A stretch of DNA of 46,509 nucleotides from an uncultured Oscillospiraceae bacterium (GTDB lineage: Bacteria; Bacillota; Clostridia; Oscillospirales; Acutalibacteraceae), in NCBI GenBank assembly GCA_900545655.1, contig UQZY01000014.1, positions 1 to 46,509 of the forward strand. Direction: 5' to 3'. Shown here piece by piece: positions 16,789 to 25,860 of the stretch. A model generated the notes under the pieces. That model was given only the letters and a program-made list of their open reading frames with translations, made no database searches and had not been told where the DNA came from. Every line of letters starts with the position of its first letter. The stretch's first letter is position 1. The position numbers were made by a program, and so were the translations under genes.

Positions 16789-16977
16789 TTATTCTGAAAT
16801 ATGGTTTTCTGTTGTGTTTTTTGAAAACTTTCCAAAGCCGGTGGCAACAAGCGGCAAGCCGACAAGCGTTACATACACGATTGAACCGAATACCGTGTAA
16901 AAGACAAAAAGACAGAAAACATAAAGAAGTGATCTGAAAAACGAGTCCTCAAGGCCCAGTATCTTACACAAAAACAT
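16789..16977 (-). CDS. small hydrophobic membrane protein, 62 residues, unknown
   Basis: The gene is supported by its signals rather than by a family. AAGGAG sits nine bases before ATG 16977, a consensus promoter (17034-17062) sits upstream, and an intrinsic terminator follows. The protein has a short N terminus with two cysteines or prolines absent, then a long hydrophobic stretch at about residues 17-48 (enough for one or two membrane passes), ending in a polar tail (FSKNTTENHISE). I do not recognise it. It sits alone between uvrA and fbp. Confidence 0.65.
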   Translation of the reverse strand: MFLCKILGLEDSFFRSLLYVFCLFVFYTVFGSIVYVTLVGLPLVATGFGKFSKNTTENHISE

Positions 16978-17033
16978 AAGAAATATCTCCTTAAAATCAA
17001 ATGAAAAGCAATACTCAAAATACTATGCATAAT

Positions 17034-17062
17034 ATTATACTTGATTTTTAATTTTACTTCAA
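17034..17062 (-). promoter_or_regulatory. sigma-A promoter of the 62-residue protein
   Basis: On the minus strand TTGAAG (17062-17057), a 17-base spacer and TATAAT (17039-17034). The -35 is made of the last coding bases of uvrA, ending at its stop codon. Confidence 0.7.
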
Positions 17063-19879
17063 CATCTTTTTAAGGTACATGCCTGTATAGGATTTATCGT
17101 TTTCCGCTATTTTTTCCGGAGTTCCGGTTGCAATGACGGTTCCGCCCTTGTCTCCGCCCTCGGGTCCGAGGTCGATTATATAATCGGCGGTCTTTATAAC
17201 GTCCAGATTGTGCTCGATAACAAGCACCGTATTTCCCGAGTCCACAAGCTTTTGAAGCACCTCAATAAGTTTTTCGACATCTGCCGAGTGAAGTCCCGTA
17301 GTCGGCTCATCAAGTATATAAAAGGTTTTTCCGGTTGAACGCTTTGAAAGTTCAGTCGCAAGCTTAACCCTCTGTGCTTCTCCGCCTGAAAGCGTTGTTG
17401 CCGGCTGACCGAGAGTAACATATCCGAGACCAACCTCTTTCAGAGTATTCAGCCTGTTATGAATCTTCGGAACCGCCGAGAAAAAGTCAGCGGCTTCATC
17501 AACGGTCATAGCGAGCACGTCGGCGATGCTTTTCCCCTTATACTTTACCTCGAGCGTTTCACGGTTGTAGCGTGACCCTCCGCAGACCTCACAGGGAACG
17601 TAAACGTCGGCAAGGAAATGCATCTCAATCTTTACTATACCGTCACCCTTGCAGGCTTCACACCTTCCGCCCTTTACGTTGAAGGAAAATCTTCCGGCAT
17701 TGTATCCGCGGATTTTTGCGTCCTGAGTCTGCGCGAAAAGATTTCGTATGTCGTTGAATAGGTTTGTGTATGTTGCAGGGTTCGAGCTGGGCATACGTCC
17801 TATGGGTGACTGATCGATATCTATCACCTTATCAAGGTACTGAAGCCCTGTCAGGGACTTGACCTTTCCCGGAAAAGTCTTTGCTCTGTTAAGCTCCCTG
17901 GCAAGTGTTTTTTGAATAATCTCATTTACAAGAGATGATTTGCCGGAGCCGGAGACGCCCGTTACACAGGTAAAGGTGCCAAGCGGTATCTTAACATCGA
18001 CATCCTTTAAGTTGTTCTCTGCGGCACCTTTTACGGTGAGGAATTTGCCGTTGCCTTTTCTGCGTTTTGACGGCACGGCAATTTTTCTCTCCCCGGAGAG
18101 AAATTTTCCGGTAACGGACTCCTTACACGCCATTATTTCCTCGGGAGTTCCGGCACAGACAACCTCTCCTCCGTTTACTCCGGCTCCCGGTCCGATATCG
18201 ACAATAAAGTCGGCGGCGTGCATGGTGTCTTCGTCATGCTCCACAACTATCAGCGTGTTACCGAGGTCACGCAAACGTTTAAGTGTATCAATAAGCTTGT
18301 CGTTATCACGCTGATGAAGTCCTATTGAGGGCTCGTCTAAGATATACAAAACACCCGTAAGAGATGAGCCTATCTGTGTTGCAAGACGAATACGCTGACT
18401 CTCGCCGCCCGAAAGGGTTCCCGCTTTCCGTGAAAGGTTCAGGTAATCAAGACCCACGCTGCACAAAAAGCTTAAGCGCGACTTTATCTCCTTTAGAATA
18501 AGCTCTGCAATTATTGCTTCACGTTCGGTAAGCTTGAGATTTTCAAAAAACTCAAGCTCTTTTTTTATGGAAAGGGATGTAAGCTCATCAATTGAAAGCC
18601 CTCCTACGGTTACCGCAAGACTTATGGGATTGAGACGTCTTCCGTGACATTTTTCACACTTATGAGTGGCCATAACGGCTTCAATCTGACGCTTCGACGC
18701 CTCCGAACTTGTCTCATCGTATTTACGGAGAAGATTCGGTATAACGCCTTCAAATTTTCCGTAAAATGTACCGCTGCTGTAGGTGCTGCTGTGGCTGTAC
18801 TTTATCCGCTCTCCGTCAGTACCGTAGAGAATCTTTTCAAGATCCTCTCTCTTCATTTTTTTTACGGGAACATCTATCGAAAAGTCGTAGTGCTTTGCGA
18901 TTCCGTCAAAAAACATCTCTGCCATGGTGCCGCCGTCAACCTTTGACCATCCGTAGCACCTGAGCGCTCCGTCTCTTATGGAAACGTTTTTATCCGGAAT
19001 GAGTAAATCCTCATCTATACTTGTGTACTCTCCGAGACCTCCGCACAGGTCACACGCACCGAATGGATTGTTAAACGAAAACATACGCGGTGCAAGCTCC
19101 GTTACGGATACACCGTGCTCGGGACAGGCAAAGGTTTGAGAAAACTCAAGCTCCTCACCGTCTATAACGTCAACAAGCACAATGCCCTTTGCAAGCTTTG
19201 CCGCCGTTTCGACGGAATCGGTAAGACGGCTCGTAATCCCGTCCTTTATAACAAGTCTGTCAACAATTATCTCAATATTGTGTTTTATGTTCTTTTCAAG
19301 CCTTATTTTCTCGGAAAGCTCATGAATCACCCCGTCAATTTTTGCTCTTACAAAGCCCTGCTTTGCAGCCGACTCCAGTTCCTTTGTGTATTCGCCTTTT
19401 TTTCCGCGTGCGATAGGAGCCATAACCTGAATCCTTGTTTTTTCGGGAAGCTCCAGAATCTTATCGACAATCTGATCTATACTCTGTGAGCGTATTTCTT
19501 TTCCGCAAACGGGACAATGCGGTATACCTATCCTTGCGTAAAGAAGTCGCAGATAGTCGTAGATCTCCGTCACCGTGCCTACCGTGGAACGCGGATTCTT
19601 TGAGGTTGTTTTCTGGTCTATGGATATGGCAGGGCTGAGTCCTTCTATAAGCTCAACCTTCGGCTTTTCCATAAGGCCGAGGAACTGACGCGCATAAGAT
19701 GATAAGGACTCCATATAGCGCCTTTGTCCCTCCGCGTAAATGGTATCAAAGGCAAGGGATGATTTTCCCGAGCCCGAAAGACCCGTAAAAACAATAAACT
19801 TGTCTCTGGGTATAGTGAGCGAGATGTTTTTAAGGTTGTGCTCCCTTGCACCTTTGACGTAAATCTCTTTAACTGCCAT
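17054..19879 (-). CDS. uvrA: excinuclease ABC subunit A
   Basis: A 941-residue damage-recognition ATPase of nucleotide excision repair. There are two ABC modules: Walker A GLSGSGKSS near residue 33 and GVSGSGKSS near 640; signatures LSGGESQRIRLA and LSGGEAQRVKLA; Walker B LYILDEPSIGLH and FYILDEPTTGLH. Zinc-binding pairs include CPVCGKEI, CDLCGG, CEKCHG and CEACKGDG...CEVCGG. It starts one base after the uvrB stop, with an AGGAAGG site inside the uvrB end, forming a uvrB-uvrA operon. Confidence 0.98.
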   Translation of the reverse strand: MAVKEIYVKGAREHNLKNISLTIPRDKFIVFTGLSGSGKSSLAFDTIYAEGQRRYMESLSSYARQFLGLMEKPKVELIEGLSPAISIDQKTTSKNPRSTVGTVTEIYDYLRLLYARIGIPHCPVCGKEIRSQSIDQIVDKILELPEKTRIQVMAPIARGKKGEYTKELESAAKQGFVRAKIDGVIHELSEKIRLEKNIKHNIEIIVDRLVIKDGITSRLTDSVETAAKLAKGIVLVDVIDGEELEFSQTFACPEHGVSVTELAPRMFSFNNPFGACDLCGGLGEYTSIDEDLLIPDKNVSIRDGALRCYGWSKVDGGTMAEMFFDGIAKHYDFSIDVPVKKMKREDLEKILYGTDGERIKYSHSSTYSSGTFYGKFEGVIPNLLRKYDETSSEASKRQIEAVMATHKCEKCHGRRLNPISLAVTVGGLSIDELTSLSIKKELEFFENLKLTEREAIIAELILKEIKSRLSFLCSVGLDYLNLSRKAGTLSGGESQRIRLATQIGSSLTGVLYILDEPSIGLHQRDNDKLIDTLKRLRDLGNTLIVVEHDEDTMHAADFIVDIGPGAGVNGGEVVCAGTPEEIMACKESVTGKFLSGERKIAVPSKRRKGNGKFLTVKGAAENNLKDVDVKIPLGTFTCVTGVSGSGKSSLVNEIIQKTLARELNRAKTFPGKVKSLTGLQYLDKVIDIDQSPIGRMPSSNPATYTNLFNDIRNLFAQTQDAKIRGYNAGRFSFNVKGGRCEACKGDGIVKIEMHFLADVYVPCEVCGGSRYNRETLEVKYKGKSIADVLAMTVDEAADFFSAVPKIHNRLNTLKEVGLGYVTLGQPATTLSGGEAQRVKLATELSKRSTGKTFYILDEPTTGLHSADVEKLIEVLQKLVDSGNTVLVIEHNLDVIKTADYIIDLGPEGGDKGGTVIATGTPEKIAENDKSYTGMYLKKMLK

Positions 19880-19880
19880 C

Positions 19881-21848
19881 TTATTTGCCTTCCTGTAGTT
19901 TCTTTATTTCGTCACGAAGATATGCCGCAAGCTCAAAGTCGAGAATTCTCGCCGCAGCACGCATCTGTTTTGTAAGCTCTTCAATTTCCTTCATACGCTG
20001 CGCCTTTGTCAGACGTTTTCCGCTCTTTGATTTATCCCTGTCCACCTTAGACGTTATTTCTATGACATCTCTGACGTCCTTCTTTATCGTTTTCGGAGTT
20101 ATTCCGTGTTCCTTATTGTATGCCTCCTGAATCTCACGGCGTCTCAGGGTTTCCGTTATGGCACGCTCCATGGAGGGTGTTACGCTGTCCGCGTACATGA
20201 TTACCTCACCGTTTGCGTTTCTGGCGGCACGTCCGATAGTCTGAACGAGTGAGGTTTCTGAGCGCAGAAAGCCCTCTTTATCGGCATCCAGAATCGCAAC
20301 AAGCGAAACCTCCGGAATATCAAGTCCTTCACGAAGAAGGTTTATTCCGACAAGAACATCAAACTCTCCCAGACGAAGGTCACGGATAATCTGCATACGC
20401 TCGATAGTGTCGATATCATGGTGCATATAGCGTACCTTTATCCCGAAGCTTTCGAAATAATCAGTAAGGTCCTCGGCCATTTTCTTTGTCAATGTAGTCA
20501 CAAGAACACGTTCACCGCGCTCTGCACGCATATTTATCTGAGAAACAAGGTCGTCTATCTGTCCCTCGACCGGCTTTACGGTTATCTGCGGATCAAGAAG
20601 TCCCGTCGGTCTTATGAGCTGCTCAACTATTTGCGCGCTCTTTTCGCGTTCAAACTCACCCGGCGTTGCCGAGACAAATACGACCTGATTTATGTGACTG
20701 TAAAATTCATCAAAGTTAAGCGGTCTGTTGTCAAACGCCGACGGCAGTCTGAAACCGTATTCGATAAGATTTTCCTTTCTTGCGTGGTCGCCTCCGAACA
20801 TACCTCTGACCTGCGGAAGCGTAACATGCGCTTCATCTACAAACATAAGAAAGTCGTCCGGAAAAAAGTCAAGAAGCGTATACGGGGTGGAGCCCGGCGC
20901 ACGTCTTGAAAGAACCCTTGAATAGTTTTCGATACCGCTGCATATACCTGTTTCTCGAAGCATCTCCATATCATACTCCGTACGCTGCTTTATACGCTGT
21001 GCCTCGATAAGCTTCCCTGCTTCCTCAAACTCGGCAACACGTTCGGCACACTCCTTAAGGATGTCGGCAATGGCTTCTTCACGCGCATCTGAGTTTACAA
21101 CATAATGAGAAGCGGGATAAATGGCAACGTGTGAAAGAGTTGCCTTCACTTCACCTGTAAGCGGATTTATCTCACTTATTTTGTCAATTTCATCCCCGAA
21201 AAATTCAATTCTCAACGCAGTTTCCGAATAACCGGCGGGATAAACCTCTATAGTATCCCCGCGGACTCTGAACTTGTCTCTGATAAAGTTGATGTCATTT
21301 CGTTCATACTGAATCTCGACAAGGCGTGAAATAACCTCGTCCCTGGACTTTTCCATCCCGGGTCGAAGGGAAATAATCATATTTTTATACTCGTCGGGAC
21401 TGCCTATGGAATAGATACACGAAACAGACGCAACGATAATAACGTCACGTCTTTCCGACAGCGAAAATGTTGCAGAGTGACGCAATTTATCTATCTCGTC
21501 ATTTATAGACGAATCCTTTTCGATATAAGTATCCGTAGTCGGAACATATGCCTCCGGTTGATAATAGTCGTAGTATGAAACAAAATACTCAACCGCATTG
21601 TCGGGGAACATCTCTCGAAATTCCGAGCAAAGCTGTGCGGCAAGGGTTTTGTTGTGAGCAAGCACAAGCGTCGGCTTGTTTACCTTTTCGATAACATTTG
21701 CCATGGTAAATGTCTTACCAGAGCCTGTAACACCAAGCAGCGTCTGCTCCTTATAACCGTTTTTTATACCCTCGGCGAGCTTTTCAATAGCCTGCGGCTG
21801 ATCTCCGGTAGGCTTGTATTTACTTTTTAAAACAAACTTATCCGGCAT
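19881..21848 (-). CDS. uvrB: excinuclease ABC subunit B
   Basis: A 655-residue helicase-like subunit that loads onto damaged DNA with UvrA and recruits UvrC. Visible are the Walker A GVTGSGKTF near residue 43, the beta-hairpin YYDYYQPEAYVP near 95, DEAH-type LMFVDEAH near 335, the motif VI QTIGRAARN near 540, and a C-terminal UVR motif (LTKQMRAAARILDFELAAYLRDEI). ATG 21848 is chosen because conservation starts there; a GTG at 21860 is possible, and neither has a strong binding site (GAGAAAGAGAG region). Confidence 0.97.
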   Translation of the reverse strand: MPDKFVLKSKYKPTGDQPQAIEKLAEGIKNGYKEQTLLGVTGSGKTFTMANVIEKVNKPTLVLAHNKTLAAQLCSEFREMFPDNAVEYFVSYYDYYQPEAYVPTTDTYIEKDSSINDEIDKLRHSATFSLSERRDVIIVASVSCIYSIGSPDEYKNMIISLRPGMEKSRDEVISRLVEIQYERNDINFIRDKFRVRGDTIEVYPAGYSETALRIEFFGDEIDKISEINPLTGEVKATLSHVAIYPASHYVVNSDAREEAIADILKECAERVAEFEEAGKLIEAQRIKQRTEYDMEMLRETGICSGIENYSRVLSRRAPGSTPYTLLDFFPDDFLMFVDEAHVTLPQVRGMFGGDHARKENLIEYGFRLPSAFDNRPLNFDEFYSHINQVVFVSATPGEFEREKSAQIVEQLIRPTGLLDPQITVKPVEGQIDDLVSQINMRAERGERVLVTTLTKKMAEDLTDYFESFGIKVRYMHHDIDTIERMQIIRDLRLGEFDVLVGINLLREGLDIPEVSLVAILDADKEGFLRSETSLVQTIGRAARNANGEVIMYADSVTPSMERAITETLRRREIQEAYNKEHGITPKTIKKDVRDVIEITSKVDRDKSKSGKRLTKAQRMKEIEELTKQMRAAARILDFELAAYLRDEIKKLQEGK

Positions 21849-22039
21849 TCGGTGCTGCACTCTCTTTCTCGGTATTTTAAGCAGATAAACATATTTTTTT
21901 CAAAAAGCAGTTGCAAATACGCCAATCCGCTCAAAATCAACTTTCCATCATAGGTTTGTCTACCTGAAATCAGTTTTTCTGTCAAATGTATGTTATATGA
22001 TTATAAAATTAAAATCAATAAAAAAATAATAATATATGA

Positions 22040-22068
22040 ATTATACCGCACAAATGTTCTACAGTCAA
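22040..22068 (-). promoter_or_regulatory. sigma-A promoter of uvrB-uvrA
   Basis: On the minus strand TTGACT (22068-22063), a 17-base spacer and TATAAT (22045-22040). The leader to uvrB is about 190 bases; I see no further structure in it apart from AT-rich sequence. Confidence 0.8.
22047..22060 (-). promoter_or_regulatory. LexA (DinR) SOS box in the uvrBA promoter
   Basis: AGAACATTTGTGCG on the minus strand matches 11 of 14 positions of the Gram-positive SOS box CGAACATATGTTCG and lies between -35 and -10. uvrBA is a standard LexA target in Firmicutes, so repression by LexA and induction by DNA damage are likely. Confidence 0.65.
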
Positions 22069-22074
22069 CAAATA

Positions 22075-22100
22075 ACCGACAGAAATTAACTTCTGTCGGT
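22075..22100 (-). terminator. hairpin ending the ECF operon
   Basis: Ten-base perfect stem ACCGACAGAA (22075-22084) with TTCTGTCGGT (22091-22100), ten bases after the second ecfT stop. The following T-run on the minus strand is weak (TATTTGTTG), so termination may be partial. Confidence 0.65.
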
Positions 22101-22110
22101 CGCTTTGCTT

Positions 22111-22995
22111 TTACGCAACTTTCTCCTGCAGTTTTCTGAACTTATACTCGCCGATTATCTGCAAAATCATGGGGAGTAAAAAGAGTGCTGCATATGCGAT
22201 GTAAAAAATCCCGGAAAGCGGCGTAATCCTGTTCATAATTATCTCCGGGTCATAGTAAATGTTTGTCTGATTGAGAGCATAACCCATCGCAATAACCGTA
22301 AGACAAAGAAAAATCGAAACAACAAAGGAACGGTCTCTGTTGTCAAAACGATAAATTGAAAAGGCTGTCCTGCCCTTCAGTGAATAACCGCGGCTCTTCA
22401 TAGATGCGGCACTTTCCACAAAGTTTTCCAGCGTCCACGTTATCGTAATGGAGGCTATCCTGAAAAAATCAACGATAAAAAACGGAAATTTTCTCTGATT
22501 AAGTCCCCTGCCTATTCCCCTTTGCGATATATTTATCCTCTTTGTCTGAAGCTTTACCCTCGGCACAGTTCTTAAAAGAATGGATAAAAAAAGTGAAAGT
22601 TTCGGTGACACTCTTCCGAAAAGATAAATCACCTTGTCAGCTGAAAAAATTGTGAAAAGGCAGGATAAAATCATTATAACGGTTGCCACGGTTATACTCA
22701 GCTGTAATCCGTAAAGTATCGACTCCAATGTAATCTTATTGTCGATGATATTTGAACGGAGATTTGTAACACCGAAGTGATTACAGTATGCGTACCATGC
22801 CGTATATGCAAAAATAAGCGGAATAAGCGCGGTATTAAACACAGCCTGCTTTCGTCCGTTAAGTTTAACCGAGTATGCAAACGCGCAAAGGTATGAAATA
22901 AACACAAATATCGGGTGATTAAATGCGATTGTAAAAAATAAAACCGCGACAAAATATATAAGGTTTATCGTCGGATGGTAGCTGTCAAACCGCAT
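22111..22995 (-). CDS. ecfT: ECF transporter transmembrane T component, second copy
   Basis: A 294-residue EcfT/CbiQ-family scaffold that couples the ATPases to the S component. There are hydrophobic segments through residues 10-130 and three more near the C terminus. The cytoplasmic coupling region carries KSRGYSLKGRTAFSIYRFDNRDRS near residue 215, closely similar to the same region of the other EcfT in this operon (QSRGYGCGKRTTFSIYRFDGRDKA). ATG 22995 has AAAGGGG seven bases upstream; the earlier GTG at 23001 sits inside that site. It is the last gene of the riboswitch-led run and is separated from the S component by 430 bases containing a repeat array. Confidence 0.9.
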   Translation of the reverse strand: MRFDSYHPTINLIYFVAVLFFTIAFNHPIFVFISYLCAFAYSVKLNGRKQAVFNTALIPLIFAYTAWYAYCNHFGVTNLRSNIIDNKITLESILYGLQLSITVATVIMILSCLFTIFSADKVIYLFGRVSPKLSLFLSILLRTVPRVKLQTKRINISQRGIGRGLNQRKFPFFIVDFFRIASITITWTLENFVESAASMKSRGYSLKGRTAFSIYRFDNRDRSFVVSIFLCLTVIAMGYALNQTNIYYDPEIIMNRITPLSGIFYIAYAALFLLPMILQIIGEYKFRKLQEKVA

Positions 22996-23106
22996 TTCCA
23001 CACCCCTTTCGTTCCTGCTTGTTTTTCTGATTTCTTTCTACTGCTTCACTGTTTTCTCGTATTTAATGTTTTCTCTTTTCTTTTTTGCTTTTCCGATTTC
23101 TTTTTT

Positions 23107-23413
23107 CTGTTTTACTTTTTATCCTGCTTTACTTTTTATCCTGCTTTACTTTTTATTCTGCTTTACTTCTTATCCTGCTTTACTTTTTATCCTGCTTTAC
23201 TTTTTATTCTGCTTTACTTCCTATTCTGCTTTACTTCCTATTCTGCTTTACTTCCTATCCTGCTTTACTTTTTATCCTGTTTTACTTCCTATCCTGCTTT
23301 ACTTTTTATCCTGTTTTACTTCCTATCCTGTTTTACTTCCTATCCTGTTTTACTTCTTATCCTGCTTTACTTCTTATTCTGCTTTACTTCTTATTCTGCT
23401 TTTACTTCTTCTC
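23107..23413. repeat. 17-bp tandem repeat array, 18 copies
   Basis: Consecutive units of consensus CTGYTTTACTTYYTATY (plus strand), 17 bases each. The first 17 units are exact in length and differ only by C/T changes at four positions; the last (23396-23413) has one inserted T. The array fills most of the 430-base gap between the S component gene and the second ecfT. On the transcribed strand the unit is purine-rich and contains stop codons in every frame, so it is not coding. Because 17 is not a multiple of three, the plus strand shows three spurious open frames of Phe/Leu/Tyr-rich sequence. Flanking DNA (22996-23106) is also pyrimidine-rich. Confidence 0.95.
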
Positions 23414-23425
23414 CTGATTTTCGTT

Positions 23426-24175
23426 TTACTGTTCTTCCATCATACCGTATTTTACTTTAATTCGTTCAAGCTTTTCACCCATCGGTTTTGAAAAGAGAGC
23501 AAGCGTAAGTACGGTTGATGCCGCAAGCACCGCATTTACCGGAAGTCCGGCCAGGAGTGTGGCTCCGAGGCTGTTGTTTGTCGGCAGAGACATAATCATA
23601 AAATATGCAGATAAATCAAGAAGCGGGCCGACAAGCACCATGATGCATACGGCACCGAAAATACATGTGCTTATAATCTTTTCAACCCCTATTACGCCTT
23701 TTTTCACAAGGAATCCCGCAACAAAGCCTGACATGCCGTATGCAAACATTTGCCACGGAGTCCAAGGCCCCTGGCCGGCAATAAAATTGCTGACAAATGC
23801 ACTGATTGCACCGGTAAGGAAACCTGCTTGGGGTCCGAATGACATACCGGCAATGATTATAAATCCCATTATAGGACTGAAGTGCGGTATAAATTGAAAA
23901 GCAACTCTTGAGATGGCGGCAATCGCGCTTAAAACAGCAATAACAACCAGCTCTCTCGGCATCGGCTTTCGTCCTTCAAAACTCACAAAAAACGGTACCG
24001 TGGAAAGAATAATCATTATAAGGCCTCCGAGGTAATAGCTCTTTCCGCCGATTTTCCACATCGAAAAAACCGCAACAGGCATAAGAACAAGACAGAAAAT
24101 GATGCTTATCAGAGTATTTTTTGTTGACGGCTTCATACCCTTTTTTTCTTCTTTTATTTCAAATTCATTCTGCAT
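23426..24175 (-). CDS. ECF transporter substrate-binding S component, probably for cobalamin/corrinoids
   Basis: A 249-residue integral membrane protein. The first 20 residues are charged and cytoplasmic; then come about seven hydrophobic segments. The core resembles ECF S components: RELVVIAVLSAIAAISRVAF, then GMSFGPQAGFLTGAISAFVSNF, then GQGPWTPWQMFAYGMSGFVAGFL. Specificity cannot be read directly. Corrinoid is inferred from the riboswitch that heads the operon, and the protein may be of the CbrT type. It overlaps the ATPase gene by 22 bases. AGGA lies about 12 bases before ATG 24175. Confidence 0.85.
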   Translation of the reverse strand: MQNEFEIKEEKKGMKPSTKNTLISIIFCLVLMPVAVFSMWKIGGKSYYLGGLIMIILSTVPFFVSFEGRKPMPRELVVIAVLSAIAAISRVAFQFIPHFSPIMGFIIIAGMSFGPQAGFLTGAISAFVSNFIAGQGPWTPWQMFAYGMSGFVAGFLVKKGVIGVEKIISTCIFGAVCIMVLVGPLLDLSAYFMIMSLPTNNSLGATLLAGLPVNAVLAASTVLTLALFSKPMGEKLERIKVKYGMMEEQ

Positions 24176-25860
24176 AAGTCGATAACATCCTCATTTGTAA
24201 TTGCATTTGTGAATATATGTCTGCTCATACGATTTGCCGCTGTTGTATAAAAACTGTTGTGTGAGAAAAATCTGTTCGGAGTATTTGTCGTAACAATACT
24301 GCCGTCAAAAAACATACTTACAAGGTCGGCATACTTTGCACAAAACTCAACATCATGCGAAACCATAATAATCGTTACGCCACGGCTTTTAAGCTTGTTG
24401 AGTATCTCGGAAAACTTAATCTTGAAAAAGTTATCAAGACCCTTTGTCGGTTCATCAAGCAGCAGAATTTTCGGATTTGTAAGTAACACCTTTGCAAGTG
24501 CCGCGCGTTGCTGCTCTCCGCCGGAAAGATCATACGGATGACTTAAAAGAAGCTCTGTTATCTCGCAGGTATTTGCGACCTGTGTAACCTTTTCCTCTTT
24601 TTCCTCCGCCGACATACCGTGCGGAAGCATCTCCAGAAGGTCCTCTCTTACGGATTTTTTAACAAAAAGACTTTGAGGGTCCTGCGGAAGCATGGCGAGA
24701 TTGTTTACAAAAAGCTCTGACGATTTATACTTTTCAAGTCGTTTTCCCTCAATAAGAATCTGTCCCCTGTACGGTCTGCAGATTCCGCATATACTGCGAA
24801 GAGTCGTGGACTTTCCGGTTCCGTTTCCGCCGACGATAGCGAACAATTTATTTCTCGGCACCATAAAAGACACGCCCTTAAGAACATCCGGAAGATCCTT
24901 TTCATAACGGAACCATGCTTCTTTTACAATTACGGCCGGATTCATACAGTCGTCAATTTCAGGCTCGTCCGTGTCAGCAGTCGTATGTTTCAGCTCTTTT
25001 CCGTCGAACAAGCTGCTCAGGAAATTTCTTCCTTCTCGAACGGTAAGAGGACATGATTTATTTTTTTCGTCACCGCTGCCGGGCTTTAATTCGTCTGTAA
25101 GACCGTGAAACACCTGTACAGGCGTAGGCATGGCGGCAAACATTTCATCATTACGTTCCTTAAGAAATTCACCGATTTTTCTCGGCTCATCATTTGCGAT
25201 TATTTCGCCCTTATCGATAACAACGACCTTATCTGATGCATAAAAAATATCCTCAAGTCTGTGTTCCGTGATTATAACGGTCGTTCCAAGCTCAAGATTT
25301 ATCTTTCTTACGGTATTGAGGAAATCCGACGCCGCAATTGGGTCAAGCTGGCTTGTAGGCTCATCGAGAATAAGAACCGTAGGCTGCATTGCCATGATAG
25401 ACGCAAGGTTGAGCAGCTGTTTTTGACCGCCCGAAAGTTCGGAAACATCCTTGTGAAACCATGTCTGTATTCCGAAGTAGCTTGCCATTTCAGCAACGCG
25501 CAACCTTATTGTTTTCTGGTCATAGCCAAGGCTTTCAAGTCCGAAAGCAAGCTCATGCCACACCTTATCCGTAACTATCTGATTGTCGGGGTTTTGCATG
25601 ACATATCCTATCTTTGACGATTGATCACGCAGATCAACATCCTTTAAAAGCTTTCCTTCAAAGTAAATCTCCCCCGTAGTTTTTCCGTGCGGGGTAAGTA
25701 CACTTTTAAGATGCTTTAAAAGCGTTGTTTTTCCGCTTCCGGATTTACCGCATACAGTAACGTACTCTCCCTTTTCAACAGTGAGATTTATCTCCTTCAA
25801 AGCAAGCTTGTCGGGAGACGCAGGATACGAAAAGCTCAGATTTTTGATCTCAAAATGCGC
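24154..25860 (-). CDS. ecfA: fused double ABC ATPase of an ECF transporter (EcfA-EcfA')
   Basis: A 568-residue cytoplasmic energising subunit with two ABC domains in one chain. Domain 1: Walker A GKSGSGKTT near residue 38, signature LSGGQKQLL near 142, Walker B VLILDEPTSQLD. Domain 2 (from about 320): Walker A GGNGTGKST, signature LSGGEQQRAAL, Walker B ILLLDEPTKGLD. The linker (about 255-315) is charged. The start is GTG 25860, preceded by GGAGG at seven bases; it overlaps the preceding ecfT by 25 bases. Fused ATPases are typical of dedicated (group I) ECF operons. Confidence 0.94.
   Translation of the reverse strand, partial: AHFEIKNLSFSYPASPDKLALKEINLTVEKGEYVTVCGKSGSGKTTLLKHLKSVLTPHGKTTGEIYFEGKLLKDVDLRDQSSKIGYVMQNPDNQIVTDKVWHELAFGLESLGYDQKTIRLRVAEMASYFGIQTWFHKDVSELSGGQKQLLNLASIMAMQPTVLILDEPTSQLDPIAASDFLNTVRKINLELGTTVIITEHRLEDIFYASDKVVVIDKGEIIANDEPRKIGEFLKERNDEMFAAMPTPVQVFHGLTDELKPGSGDEKNKSCPLTVREGRNFLSSLFDGKELKHTTADTDEPEIDDCMNPAVIVKEAWFRYEKDLPDVLKGVSFMVPRNKLFAIVGGNGTGKSTTLRSICGICRPYRGQILIEGKRLEKYKSSELFVNNLAMLPQDPQSLFVKKSVREDLLEMLPHGMSAEEKEEKVTQVANTCEITELLLSHPYDLSGGEQQRAALAKVLLTNPKILLLDEPTKGLDNFFKIKFSEILNKLKSRGVTIIMVSHDVEFCAKYADLVSMFFDGSIVTTNTPNRFFSHNSFYTTAANRMSRHIFTNAITNEDVIDLCRMNLK

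Noticed and set aside
23107..23413. The tandem array as a CRISPR locus
   Set aside because: Units are 17 bases, directly joined, with no spacers and no cas genes.
22975..23491. Three long plus-strand reading frames rich in Phe, Leu, Tyr and Ser
   Set aside because: They are produced by the 17-bp repeat, which lacks stops in all plus frames; there is no ribosome binding site and no protein-like conservation.
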